Notes: generated by a model not told the origin, from the letters alone. DNA of 14,701 nt from an uncultured Ruminococcus sp. (GCA_947175005.1 CAMWLD010000021.1:1-14701), one strand, 5' to 3'. Shown: positions 6,549 to 12,830, numbered from the stretch's first letter. Numbers and translations: made by a program.

Positions 6549-6596
6549 GTGTATATCATACACAAACATTATAACATATTATTTTTCATAATTCAA
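6549..6596 (-). promoter_or_regulatory. Sigma-A promoter and palindrome for the chemoreceptor
   Basis: On the minus strand TTGAAT (complement of 6591-6596), 17 nt, then TATAAT (complement of 6568-6573). The palindrome GTGTATATCATACAC (6549-6563, 6-bp arms, 3-nt centre) covers the predicted start site, as an operator would. No SigD (flagellar) promoter pattern was found. Confidence 0.75.
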
Positions 6597-7002
6597 GTAT
6601 TTTTTACAAATTTTTCAGTTTTTTTTACATACAAATTAAATTAATGATTTAATAATGCAAAAATATTTAAATTTTTGCACGCAGCTATAGGGAGGGCTTT
6701 TAATAATGCAGTGAAAAGTTTGTGATTGTTACTTAAAGCAAAAAGAAATATATGTAAAACTCATGCTTTAAAGCGTTTTCATCAAGTGCTGCTGCACCGA
6801 TCCGATAATATAATTCATTTTGCAGGGTATATGCCTTTTGATGATAAATTTATGCATCGCGCTATGATTTGGCCGCATTTACCTGTATCCTATACTTAAT
6901 TATATACGTTATACACCCGCAATAATTCAATTGCCGGTATTCTTAGTATCAAAATCCACAAAAAAACTCAGGAATATATTTTTAAAATATATTGCGGCAA
7001 TC
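6597..7002. other. AT-rich intergenic region without a gene
   Basis: No convincing coding frame is seen in either strand. It holds an inverted repeat TGCAAAAAT/ATTTTTGCA (6656-6664 with 6671-6679), a 21-nt near-perfect palindrome with 10-bp arms (6973-6993), and ATTGCCG/CGGCAAT (6930-6936 with 6995-7001) flanking that palindrome. A short in-frame stretch on the minus strand near 6780-6830 (MNYIIGSVQQHLMKTL then stop) has no ribosome binding site. Confidence 0.5.
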
Positions 7003-7040
7003 AAAAGGACAGGCTTTACACATACGGTAAAAGCCTGTCC
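7003..7040 (-). terminator. Terminator after the SpoIIQ-like gene
   Basis: A long stem (GGACAGGCTTT-AC 7007-7019 with GTAAAAGCCTGTCC 7027-7040, one bulge) is followed on the minus strand by UUUU. It lies about 40 nt past the stop codon at 7079. Confidence 0.8.
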
Positions 7041-7078
7041 GATACTTGATTTTTGCCAACGATCGCTGCACAGACCGC

Positions 7079-7903
7079 TTAGCTTCCCTCGCCGCTGAGA
7101 TATTCCGCAGGGTCGACCCATGCGTTGTTTTTCTTTAAGCCGAAGTGCAGATGAGGGGGTTCGGAAATTTCCGCCTCGGCGGTAGTGCCCACCTCGCCTA
7201 TGACAGTACCTGCCTCAACGGTGTCGCCCTCGCTCAAAGGGGTCTGGGCGGAAAGGCTGCAATACCAGCCCTCATAGCCGCTGCCGTGGTCGATCACAAC
7301 GGTCACGCCCATTAAGGGGTCATTGGAAATATTGGTGATAACTCCCGTTGTCATGGACTTTACCGCAGTGCCCACATCTGCTGCCACGTCTATGCCGTCA
7401 TGGGTCTTCCACACCGAAAGGGTCTTGGATTTTACCAGCTCGCCGCCCGAGAAATTATTGATAATATCTCCGTTTACGGGCTTTACGACAGCCCGTGAAG
7501 CGCCGTCCGACCCGACAGCAATATTGTCGGCAATGCTGTCTGCAATGTTATTGGCGGCATTATTGACACTGCCGAAAGGGTCCTGCGCCAAAGGTTCAAC
7601 GGGAACGTTTTCCGCAGGCGCGTCGGCCTTTTCCGCTCCGTCCTCATTTCCCGCCTCGGTCTCCATGGGGACGTTTTCCGCAGGTGCATTGGCATTTTCC
7701 GAATCCTCGGTCTGAGCCGTGGTAACGTTGCCGGCGCCGCCGCTTCCGTTTTCAGCCAGTCCCGAAAGCTCTCCCGCCAGCTCTCTTGCAGAGCGGTTAT
7801 AGGAGAATATCCCCAAAGCCACCACTGCCGCCAGACAGAAACAGATCACCGCCGCTGTGCCCTTGCCGGGCAATTTCCCGTCCTTAAAAAAATTCATTTT
7901 CAC
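7079..7903 (-). CDS. spoIIQ: SpoIIQ-like M23 (LytM) membrane protein
   Basis: This 274-aa protein has one membrane segment (about 16-34), an acidic Ala/Glu/Asn-rich linker with APAENVP at 73-79 and 95-101, and a C-terminal M23 domain (about 140-268). The zinc-site motifs look intact: THDGID (His168, Asp172) and PHLHFGL (His251, His253). In Bacillus SpoIIQ the site is degenerate, whereas clostridial versions often keep it, so murein hydrolysis is possible. In sporulation SpoIIQ sits in the forespore membrane and binds mother-cell SpoIIIAH to hold the engulfing membranes together. Start is GTG 7903 with AAAGGA 11 nt upstream; ATG 7897 is the alternative. Two genes downstream of sigG on the same strand, which supports the call over a general M23 hydrolase. 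Confidence 0.78.
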   Translation of the reverse strand: MKMNFFKDGKLPGKGTAAVICFCLAAVVALGIFSYNRSARELAGELSGLAENGSGGAGNVTTAQTEDSENANAPAENVPMETEAGNEDGAEKADAPAENVPVEPLAQDPFGSVNNAANNIADSIADNIAVGSDGASRAVVKPVNGDIINNFSGGELVKSKTLSVWKTHDGIDVAADVGTAVKSMTTGVITNISNDPLMGVTVVIDHGSGYEGWYCSLSAQTPLSEGDTVEAGTVIGEVGTTAEAEISEPPHLHFGLKKNNAWVDPAEYLSGEGS

Positions 7904-7939
7904 AGTTTACCATATCCTTTCATCTTTACATAAAAGGGC

Positions 7940-7999
7940 TTGTTCCGTTTAAGGCGAAATTGTTCCGTTTAAAGACGAAATTGTTTCGCTAAAACGAAA
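7940..7999. repeat. Three tandem ~20-bp repeats upstream of spoIIQ
   Basis: Three adjoining units, each starting TTG and ending CGAAA: 7940-7959 (TTGTTCCGTTTAAGGCGAAA), 7960-7980 and 7981-7999 (TTGTTTCGCTAAAACGAAA). Each contains a small dyad (TTCCG or TTTCG against CGAAA). They lie 37-96 bp before the SpoIIQ-like start, where a regulator could bind, but they could equally be transcribed leader hairpins. Confidence 0.65.
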
Positions 8000-8031
8000 C
8001 CCCTTTTTTAACATACCCTTGCGGGGGTTTC
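7996..8031 (-). terminator. Possible terminator after the PF06541-like gene
   Basis: GAAACCCC (7996-8003) pairs with GGGGTTTC (8024-8031); on the minus strand the stem is followed by GTTTTA, a weak U run. It overlaps the end of the triple repeat. On the plus strand GTTTCG/CGAAAC (7983-7988 with 7995-8000) is followed by CCC and a long T run, but no plus-strand gene lies upstream to use it. Confidence 0.4.
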
Positions 8032-8060
8032 TTACAGTATTTTCCCCCGATTTTGGAAAA

Positions 8061-8510
8061 TTATACAGGATTTTCTCCGTAAAGGGGCAAATTTTCCGAA
8101 GATTTTTCCGGGGGACATATTTTGCCGCATATAAGCGCTACGGGAAGCGAAAGCCAGAACCACCCGGCCGAATACGAGGGACATATCTGCCCCCATAAAT
8201 TAAGGTACATATGTGAATAATCCCACACATTCCAGCCCATGAGCAGATTGACAATGCAGCCCACCACAAATTCAAAAGCGGTTATAACGCACATTCCGTA
8301 AAAGCATTTAAATAGTATACTGTCGTTGGGGTGACTTGTGTACCGCAGATACATTATCAGCAGGCACGCTCCCCCTGTGAGAGTCATTGACCAGTGAGTG
8401 TAGCCCCTTGTGGATATTTCCAGAAGTGAATAAAGAATGCCGCCTCCCAAAAACAGGGCGATGTATTTTCCTACGGGCGAGGTCCTCGCCCAGCAGCCGT
8501 TGTTTTCCAT
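8061..8510 (-). CDS. PF06541-like (CmpB-type) membrane protein
   Basis: This 149-aa integral membrane protein has about four hydrophobic segments (roughly 15-31, 42-55, 68-91 and 115-130). The motifs GGGILYSLLEISTRGYTHWSM, FEFVVGCIVNLLMGWNVWDYS and NLWGQICPSYSAGWFWLS are characteristic of the family annotated as putative ABC-transporter type IV (ABC_trans_CmpB, PF06541). No ATP-binding partner lies nearby, so transport is doubtful. AAAGG lies 11 nt before ATG 8510. It sits between sigG and the SpoIIQ-like gene on the same strand, so a forespore role is possible by position only. Confidence 0.78.
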   Translation of the reverse strand: MENNGCWARTSPVGKYIALFLGGGILYSLLEISTRGYTHWSMTLTGGACLLIMYLRYTSHPNDSILFKCFYGMCVITAFEFVVGCIVNLLMGWNVWDYSHMYLNLWGQICPSYSAGWFWLSLPVALICGKICPPEKSSENLPLYGENPV

Positions 8511-8544
8511 ATTTTCATCAACCTTTCCATATAATAGTGAAATT

Positions 8545-8569
8545 TCTTGCTTCTTGCCTCCTGCTTCTA
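8545..8569. repeat. Pyrimidine-rich CTTGCCTCCTGC micro-repeat
   Basis: The plus strand shows CTTGCTTCTTGCCTCCTGCT and a few more pyrimidines just past the sigG stop. It resembles the block at 13344-13375 before ffh (shared TGCCTCC, CTGCTTC). Probably copies of one intergenic repeat family. Confidence 0.5.
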
Positions 8570-9340
8570 TTCTGCGCTCCCTTTGATTTTATCCAGCGTA
8601 TTCTTTTCCAGTCTGGAGACCTGCGCCTGGGAAATGCCTATCTCCTTGGCGACCTCCACCTGCGTCCTGCCCATAAAGAAGCGCAGGTAGAGGATTTTCT
8701 TTTCCCGCTCATCAAGGCCTCCTATAGCGTCTCTGAAGCTAAGTTCATCTATCCAGCCCTCGCTGTCGCTGCCGTCGCCCAGCTGGTCAAGGATATAAAG
8801 AGTGTCGCCGCCGTCGGAGTAAACAGGCTCATATAACGAGACAGGGTCGGAAATGCTTTCCAGCGCCGTAACCACCTCCGCCTTGGGCACGCCCACTTCA
8901 CGGGCTATCTCCATAATGTCCGGCTCACGCTGCAAGCGGGCGGTCAGTTCCTCCTTTGCCTGCATTGCCTTGTAAGCAAGGTCACGCAAGCTGCGGGAGA
9001 CCCTTATGGGCGTGTTGTCACGCAAGTACCGCCGCAGCTCGCCGCTAATCATCGGCACGGCATAAGTGGAAAACTTCACATCCAGCTCCGTGTTGAAATT
9101 GTCAATAGCCTTGATAAGCCCGATAACCCCCACCTGAAAAAGGTCGTCGGGATTTTCTCCCCTGCCCGTAAATTTCTGCAAAACGCTCAGCACCAGCCGC
9201 AGATTGCCTTTGATGAGCTTTTCCCTTGCCGAGCGGTCGCCTCCCCTGTATTCCCGCAGCAAACGCATTTTCTCCGCCTCTTTGAGCACCGTCAGGGACG
9301 ATGTGTCCACCCCGCTTATATCCACCTTATTATAGTACAT
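8567..9340 (-). CDS. sigG: RNA polymerase sigma factor SigG (forespore)
   Basis: This 257-aa protein closely matches SigG in length and sequence. It opens NKVDISGVDTSSL, has region 2 (about 35-108) with GNLRLVLSV, DDLFQVGVIGLIKAIDNF and KFSTYAVPMISGELRRYLRD, then PIRVSRSLRDLAYKA (region 3). Region 4 (about 200-252) ends in the HTH TQVEVAKEIGISQAQVSRLE. The NKVDISGVDTS start and DPVSLYEPVYSDGGD separate it from SigF and SigE. SigG directs late forespore transcription after engulfment. A SigF-type promoter lies at 9424-9452, as expected for this gene. Start ATG 9340 has AAAGGA about 15 nt upstream, a slightly long spacing. In many relatives sigG sits beside sigE; here neither neighbour is spoIIGA or sigE. 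Confidence 0.95.
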   Translation of the reverse strand: MYYNKVDISGVDTSSLTVLKEAEKMRLLREYRGGDRSAREKLIKGNLRLVLSVLQKFTGRGENPDDLFQVGVIGLIKAIDNFNTELDVKFSTYAVPMISGELRRYLRDNTPIRVSRSLRDLAYKAMQAKEELTARLQREPDIMEIAREVGVPKAEVVTALESISDPVSLYEPVYSDGGDTLYILDQLGDGSDSEGWIDELSFRDAIGGLDEREKKILYLRFFMGRTQVEVAKEIGISQAQVSRLEKNTLDKIKGSAE

Positions 9341-9423
9341 TTTTACTGCCGTTCCTTTCCGAATTTTTTAGGTATTCACCAAGGAAATTACCGCCGCGAC
9401 GTCTTAAAGAAATTGTCGGTAAA

Positions 9424-9452
9424 ATTATTGCCTTTAAGCGGCTTTGTTATAC
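9424..9452 (-). promoter_or_regulatory. SigF-type promoter of sigG
   Basis: On the minus strand GTATA (complement of 9448-9452) is followed by 15 nt and GGCAATAAT (complement of 9424-9432). This fits the SigF pattern as I recall it, G(C/T)ATA-N15-GGnnAnAnT, at every defined position. It leaves a leader of about 77 nt to the sigG start. Supported by sequence pattern plus established SigF control of sigG. Confidence 0.75.
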
Positions 9453-9683
9453 ATTTTTTTCATATGCAAATATTGGCAGATTTTCTGAAAAGCACCGAAA
9501 AATCCCTATGTTAAGGCGCTTTTGCACATTAAATAATTTTACGGAATGAATTTTCCGTTAAGTCCCCGGCTGATTTTTTTATTTGCATATTTTCGCTGTG
9601 CCATACATTTTTTGAAGCTGTTTGCACAGGTGATTTTTATAAATTATTCATTGGATAGGTTTCACGCAAATACAGCGGAAAAC
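9453..9683. other. Intergenic region between sigG and GNAT gene
   Basis: No gene is seen. It holds an 11-bp perfect inverted repeat, ATATGCAAATA (9462-9472) with TATTTGCATAT (9580-9590), about 107 bp apart. It also has ACGGAA/TTCCGT (9541-9546 with 9553-9558). Plus-strand open frames here are short and lack ribosome binding sites. Confidence 0.45.
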
Positions 9684-9712
9684 TTGACAAATAATTCCCC
9701 AAATGGTATACT
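9684..9712 (+). promoter_or_regulatory. Sigma-A promoter of the GNAT gene
   Basis: TTGACA (9684-9689), a 17-nt spacer, then TATACT (9707-9712). It lies about 60 nt before the start at 9772. Confidence 0.85.
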
Positions 9713-9771
9713 TGTTTCACAGCGATTGCGGATAATGACTTTTATAATTATGATAATAAGGCGGTGATTTT

Positions 9772-10332
9772 ATGGACGGCAAATCCCAAAGCATAAGTCT
9801 CCACGTTCCCGAATACAGTGAGCTTTGGTATCGCAGGCAGCTGCTTGCGGACCCGGATACCATGAGCTATAATAAGGGCTGCAATATCAGCTTTGAGGGA
9901 TATGACAAAGCCACGGGCTGCATAGATTTCCCCGAAGATAAATGGCAGGAGTGGTACAGGCTGTGGACGGCGCAGACCGACAGATTTTATTACTACATAG
10001 TTCTTGACGGTAAATTTATCGGAGAGGCAAATCTTTACAGAGACCCGGACAGCGATTGGGATTGGTATGATGACAGGTTTAATATGGGTATTGTGATAGA
10101 AAACCCTTACCGGGGCAACGGATATGCACGCACGGCAATGGAGCTGCTGCTTGAAAAGGCTTTTGAGGAGGTCGGCGCAGCAAGCGTTCACAATGAGTTT
10201 GAGAGCTGGCGCACTGCTGCTCTCGAACTTCATCTGAATGCAGGATTTTCCGTTGACAGCGACAAAGGGTATATTACAAGGCTTTCCATTACCGCAAGGC
10301 AATATTATGAGCGGACAAAGGGTCGGTTTTAA
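9772..10332 (+). CDS. GNAT family N-acetyltransferase
   Basis: This 186-aa protein would transfer an acetyl group from acetyl-CoA to an amine. The acetyl-CoA loop is YRGNGYA (113-119), preceded by a beta-4 strand (MGIVIENPY) and followed by the helix ARTAMELLLEKAFEEVG. The late SVHNEF and ALELHLNAGF stretches are typical of the RimJ/RimL-like branch, which acetylates ribosomal proteins, small molecules or antibiotics. The substrate cannot be told. The N-terminus is aromatic-rich and acidic (DWDWYDD at 95-101). Start ATG 9772, with AAGGCGGTG upstream. It has its own promoter and looks like a single-gene unit. Confidence 0.85.
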   Translation: MDGKSQSISLHVPEYSELWYRRQLLADPDTMSYNKGCNISFEGYDKATGCIDFPEDKWQEWYRLWTAQTDRFYYYIVLDGKFIGEANLYRDPDSDWDWYDDRFNMGIVIENPYRGNGYARTAMELLLEKAFEEVGAASVHNEFESWRTAALELHLNAGFSVDSDKGYITRLSITARQYYERTKGRF

Positions 10333-10345
10333 TGTGAACCGAAAT

Positions 10346-10369
10346 AATAAGGTTTGTGAATACCTTATT
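10346..10369 (+). terminator. Hairpin after the GNAT gene
   Basis: AATAAGGT (10346-10353) pairs with ACCTTATT (10362-10369), 14 nt after the stop codon. It lacks a U run, so termination is uncertain. A second hairpin, TACGTT/AACGTA, follows near 10397-10420 and is followed by AGGCGTTTTTA. Confidence 0.4.
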
Positions 10370-10446
10370 GTCACGGCATTCGGTATATTTCCGAAAAATA
10401 CGTTGCTGTGGGGAACGTAAGGCGTTTTTACGGCTGTGGCTGTAAA

Positions 10447-10496
10447 TTAGCACTCTCACAAACTAAGTGTTAGCACTCTTATGACGAGAGTGCTAA
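10447..10496 (+). promoter_or_regulatory. CIRCE operator: one perfect plus one degenerate copy
   Basis: TTAGCACTC (10470-10478), 9 nt, GAGTGCTAA (10488-10496) is a perfect CIRCE element, the binding site of the heat-shock repressor HrcA. Just upstream TTAGCACTC recurs at 10447-10455 and is followed after 9 nt by AAGTGTTAG (6 of 9 matches to the other arm), overlapping the perfect copy by 4 nt. HrcA presumably represses the Hsp20 gene from here until heat stress. Confidence 0.92.
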
Positions 10497-10535
10497 TTTT
10501 CGCTTATTTTTCACATATCCTTAATTGTATTATCA

Positions 10536-10541
10536 TATAAT
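10536..10541 (+). promoter_or_regulatory. Possible -10 box of the Hsp20 gene
   Basis: A consensus TATAAT lies 95 nt before the start at 10636, downstream of CIRCE. No good -35 is found at 16-18 nt, so the true promoter may lie elsewhere, for instance overlapping CIRCE. Confidence 0.3.
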
Positions 10542-10635
10542 AGGGGTAAACTATAATCAAACAAAAGGAAAAGTCCAATGGACAGGTAAATATTCCGAAA
10601 ACTCATTAACCTATAATTTCAAGGAGGAATTTATT

Positions 10636-11055
10636 ATGTATGGATTAACACCATTCAGAGGCGGATACAGCGTGTTTGACGCTATGAACGATTTTGAAAG
10701 AAGCTTTATGAAGGACGCAGGGCCTCTTGCCTGCCGCACGGATATCCGTGAGGAGGAGGGAAAGTATGTAATGGAAACGGAGCTTCCCGGCTATGATAAG
10801 GAGGATATTTCCATAGATATTGACGGCGCAGTTCTGACCCTTACCGCAAAGCATTCGGACAGCAAGGAGGAAAAGACAAGCGGGGGCAAATATCTCCGAC
10901 GTGAGCGCACCTTCGGTTCATACAGCCGCAGCTTTGACATTTCCGGCGTAGACGCCGACAACATCAGCGCCGAGTACAAAAACGGCGTGCTGACCCTTAA
11001 TATGCCCAAAAAGCAAAAGGAGATACCCACTGCCCGCCGTCTGCAAATACAGTAA
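10636..11055 (+). CDS. Small heat-shock protein, Hsp20 family
   Basis: This 139-aa ATP-independent holdase binds unfolding proteins in the cytoplasm. The alpha-crystallin domain spans about 33-125, with ELPGYDKEDISIDIDGAVLT early and the signature NGVLTLNMPK (116-125) at its end. The C-terminal tail RRLQIQ may supply the I-x-I-like oligomer contact. The N-terminal arm (PFRGGYSVFDAMNDFERSF) is typical of bacterial Hsp20. Start ATG 10636 is fixed by AAGGAGG (10621-10627); a longer frame from 10525 has no ribosome binding site. The CIRCE upstream implies HrcA control, whereas many Hsp20 genes use other control. Confidence 0.93.
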   Translation: MYGLTPFRGGYSVFDAMNDFERSFMKDAGPLACRTDIREEEGKYVMETELPGYDKEDISIDIDGAVLTLTAKHSDSKEEKTSGGKYLRRERTFGSYSRSFDISGVDADNISAEYKNGVLTLNMPKKQKEIPTARRLQIQ

Positions 11056-11083
11056 AGGCGTGCAGCCCCGAAAGTAAAAAAAT

Positions 11084-11121
11084 ATCCCCTCGCATTTTTC
11101 CGAAATGCGGGGGGATTTTTT
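11084..11121 (+). terminator. Strong terminator after Hsp20
   Basis: ATCCCC(T)CGCATTT (11084-11097) pairs with AAATGCG(G)GGGGAT (about 11103-11116), followed by TTTTTT. A-rich sequence on the other side suggests it also serves the convergent gene ending at 11229. Confidence 0.88.
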
Positions 11122-11228
11122 ATTAAAATATATTGTTAAATTCCGGCATATAAAAGCTGTCAAACGGCAAATAACAGGTAACTGTCCGTCTTACCCGCAA
11201 GCTGTCGCGGATAAAATAATATCAGCTG

Positions 11229-12047
11229 TCAGAAAACATCATCTTCGGGGGTGTAGCACCACTCGATAGCGTCGATCCTGTCGCATTCGTCCATTTTAAA
11301 GCCGTCCTCGGTCCTTTTGAGAATGACCGTAAAATCCTCGCTTATATCGTATTTCAGATCCCAGTTTTCTCCCGCACCGAAAGCGTTCATATAAAGCACA
11401 AGGGTGTCCTCATCGGTTTTTCCCACCGAGGTGATATGCACAGTGTCCGTGCCAAGAAGGCTGCCGTTGCCGCCCACACTGTTGCTGATATACAGCTTGC
11501 CGTCCGCCTCGTAATAACCGCTGCGGATCATATCATCTCTAAGCATATCTGCCATTTTTTCGGTAAATAAGGGCTTCATAAGTTCATTAAGATCGTCCAT
11601 GCTTGTGACCTCGCCGTCTGTGATCTCATAAAAAGTTTCCTCATAGCTTTCGCCTGCAAGCATTCCGTTGTCAGCGGTTTTTGTTACGGTAATGAACTTG
11701 TTTTTATTTTTTCGGTGCTGTATCTCCTTGCCGTCATGATAATCATAGAAAAATTTTTTGCAGTCTTTCAGCAGATTTTGTATCTGCGTTTTTTCCTCCT
11801 CTGTGGGCGTGTATTTTTCCGAGGAAATAAGCGCCGCAGTTTCGGTCTGAGCCTCCGTTTCCTCCGTAAAAAGGGAGGTAAGAGTTTCCGCTGCTTTTTC
11901 CGTTTCAATTACAGTCTCCGTTATGCTTTCGGTAACGGCAGCATTTTCATTGTCGGGGTTATTTCCCTCATTTTCGGTATTTCCGCAGCCCGCCAGCCCT
12001 AAAATAACACAGCATACAGCCATTGCCTCAAAAATCTTTCTTTTCAT
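11229..12047 (-). CDS. Lipoprotein of unknown function, possibly IseA-like
   Basis: This 272-aa protein has a lipoprotein signal peptide: MKRK start, hydrophobic stretch, and lipobox GLAGC with Cys21. A Thr/Glu-rich linker follows (about 23-75), then a folded domain (about 80-272). The stretch EETFYEITDGEVTSMDDLNE, then LFTEKMADMLRD and YYEADGKLYISNSVGGNGS, resembles the IseA (DL-endopeptidase inhibitor) fold, but this is a memory-based match and weak. The domain ends with acidic EWCYTPEDDVF. AAAGGA precedes ATG 12047. Anchored to the outer face of the membrane. Promoter at 12091-12119. It shares no operon with either neighbour. Confidence 0.85.
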   Translation of the reverse strand: MKRKIFEAMAVCCVILGLAGCGNTENEGNNPDNENAAVTESITETVIETEKAAETLTSLFTEETEAQTETAALISSEKYTPTEEEKTQIQNLLKDCKKFFYDYHDGKEIQHRKNKNKFITVTKTADNGMLAGESYEETFYEITDGEVTSMDDLNELMKPLFTEKMADMLRDDMIRSGYYEADGKLYISNSVGGNGSLLGTDTVHITSVGKTDEDTLVLYMNAFGAGENWDLKYDISEDFTVILKRTEDGFKMDECDRIDAIEWCYTPEDDVF

Positions 12048-12090
12048 TTTATTATCATCCTTTCCGAGATTTTCGGTATTGATTTATTTA

Positions 12091-12119
12091 TATATAATAA
12101 ACACCTTAGCGCTTTGAAA
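12091..12119 (-). promoter_or_regulatory. Probable promoter of the lipoprotein gene
   Basis: On the minus strand TTTCAA (complement of 12114-12119), 17 nt, then TATATA (complement of 12091-12096). The -35 box is weak and the -10 moderate. Confidence 0.45.
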
Positions 12120-12210
12120 TGTTTCGGACATTTATTAAAATTTGTGTTAATATTTTGTGAAGCCCATTGCTTTAGAGCAGAAGTATACATTTGCCGAATT
12201 TTATAATTTA

Positions 12211-12239
12211 TGGACATTGCCAAAAAAATGTGTTATAAT
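12211..12239 (+). promoter_or_regulatory. Sigma-A promoter of the 12271 gene
   Basis: TGGACA (12211-12216), a 17-nt spacer, then TATAAT (12234-12239), 31 nt before the start. Confidence 0.8.
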
Positions 12240-12270
12240 TAATAAAACCCTAAATAGAAGATGATAAAAA

Positions 12271-12657
12271 ATGAGCATGATAATAGCCATAGAATCATCC
12301 TGTGACCTTGCGGTCTACCATGATTCCTACGGAATTGTAAAAAGCAGTCCGCATGAGCATTTGCTCTCTTATTTTGATAATTCAAATTTTTGGACGGTTG
12401 AGGGCGATTTCTTTGATGATATGGTGACAGATGCCTACGATATTTTTTGCGGCGCTGTAAACGGCGGCTGTCTGCTGACGGAGTTTCTTGATGAAATAAC
12501 TCCCAAATGCACTAAAATAGCCATGTACTGGGTGGGCTTTGAAAGGGAGAATGCGGCATACTTTAACGATCCGTCGGAATTTATCGAGGGTGTGAAAAAG
12601 ATCATAGCAGCCGACTATAAATGTATGTTTCAGTGCTTTTATTGCAGGCAGGCTTAA
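12271..12657 (+). CDS. Hypothetical protein (128 aa), Cys-rich C-terminus
   Basis: A soluble, acidic protein with no signal peptide or membrane segment. It begins MSMIIAIESSCDLAVYHDSY, has aromatic/acidic stretches (FWTVEGDFFDDMVTDAYDIF) and ends CMFQCFYCRQA, i.e. C118-x3-C122-x2-C125, a spacing that could bind metal. Family not recognised. A good promoter lies 31 nt upstream, but the ribosome binding site before ATG 12271 is weak (GAAGATG); ATG 12277 is the alternative. No terminator is clear downstream, so transcription could reach the ylxM promoter region. Confidence 0.72.
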   Translation: MSMIIAIESSCDLAVYHDSYGIVKSSPHEHLLSYFDNSNFWTVEGDFFDDMVTDAYDIFCGAVNGGCLLTEFLDEITPKCTKIAMYWVGFERENAAYFNDPSEFIEGVKKIIAADYKCMFQCFYCRQA

Positions 12658-12802
12658 AACGTCCGGTCATTCAACAAAAATCAATAATTCCTTTGAAAAT
12701 CGCGGCAAAGATCAAGTCCCTTGCGTAAAACGGCTTTGTATGTTTACAGCGGATAATAATTTGGTTCACAAAAAATTTACAAATAATATCCCCCAAAAAA
12801 CC

Positions 12803-12830
12803 TTGACAAATTTTATTGATATGGTATAAT
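12803..12830 (+). promoter_or_regulatory. Sigma-A promoter of ylxM-ffh
   Basis: TTGACA (12803-12808), 16 nt, then TATAAT (12825-12830). The ~80-nt leader that follows repeats a short motif: GGCTTACAG (12855-12863), AGCTTTACAG (12862-12871) and AGCTTACAG (12891-12899). Confidence 0.85.

Noticed and set aside
6927..7121. Minus-strand 64-aa frame
   Set aside because: It overlaps the 3' end of the M23 gene and runs through its terminator.
9301..9767. Plus-strand frames in the sigG-GNAT gap
   Set aside because: Low-complexity, Phe-rich, no ribosome binding sites, and one overlaps the promoter at 9684.
10525..10635. Upstream extension of the Hsp20 gene
   Set aside because: The AAGGAGG at 10621 fixes the start at 10636, and the extension is unlike Hsp20 N-termini.
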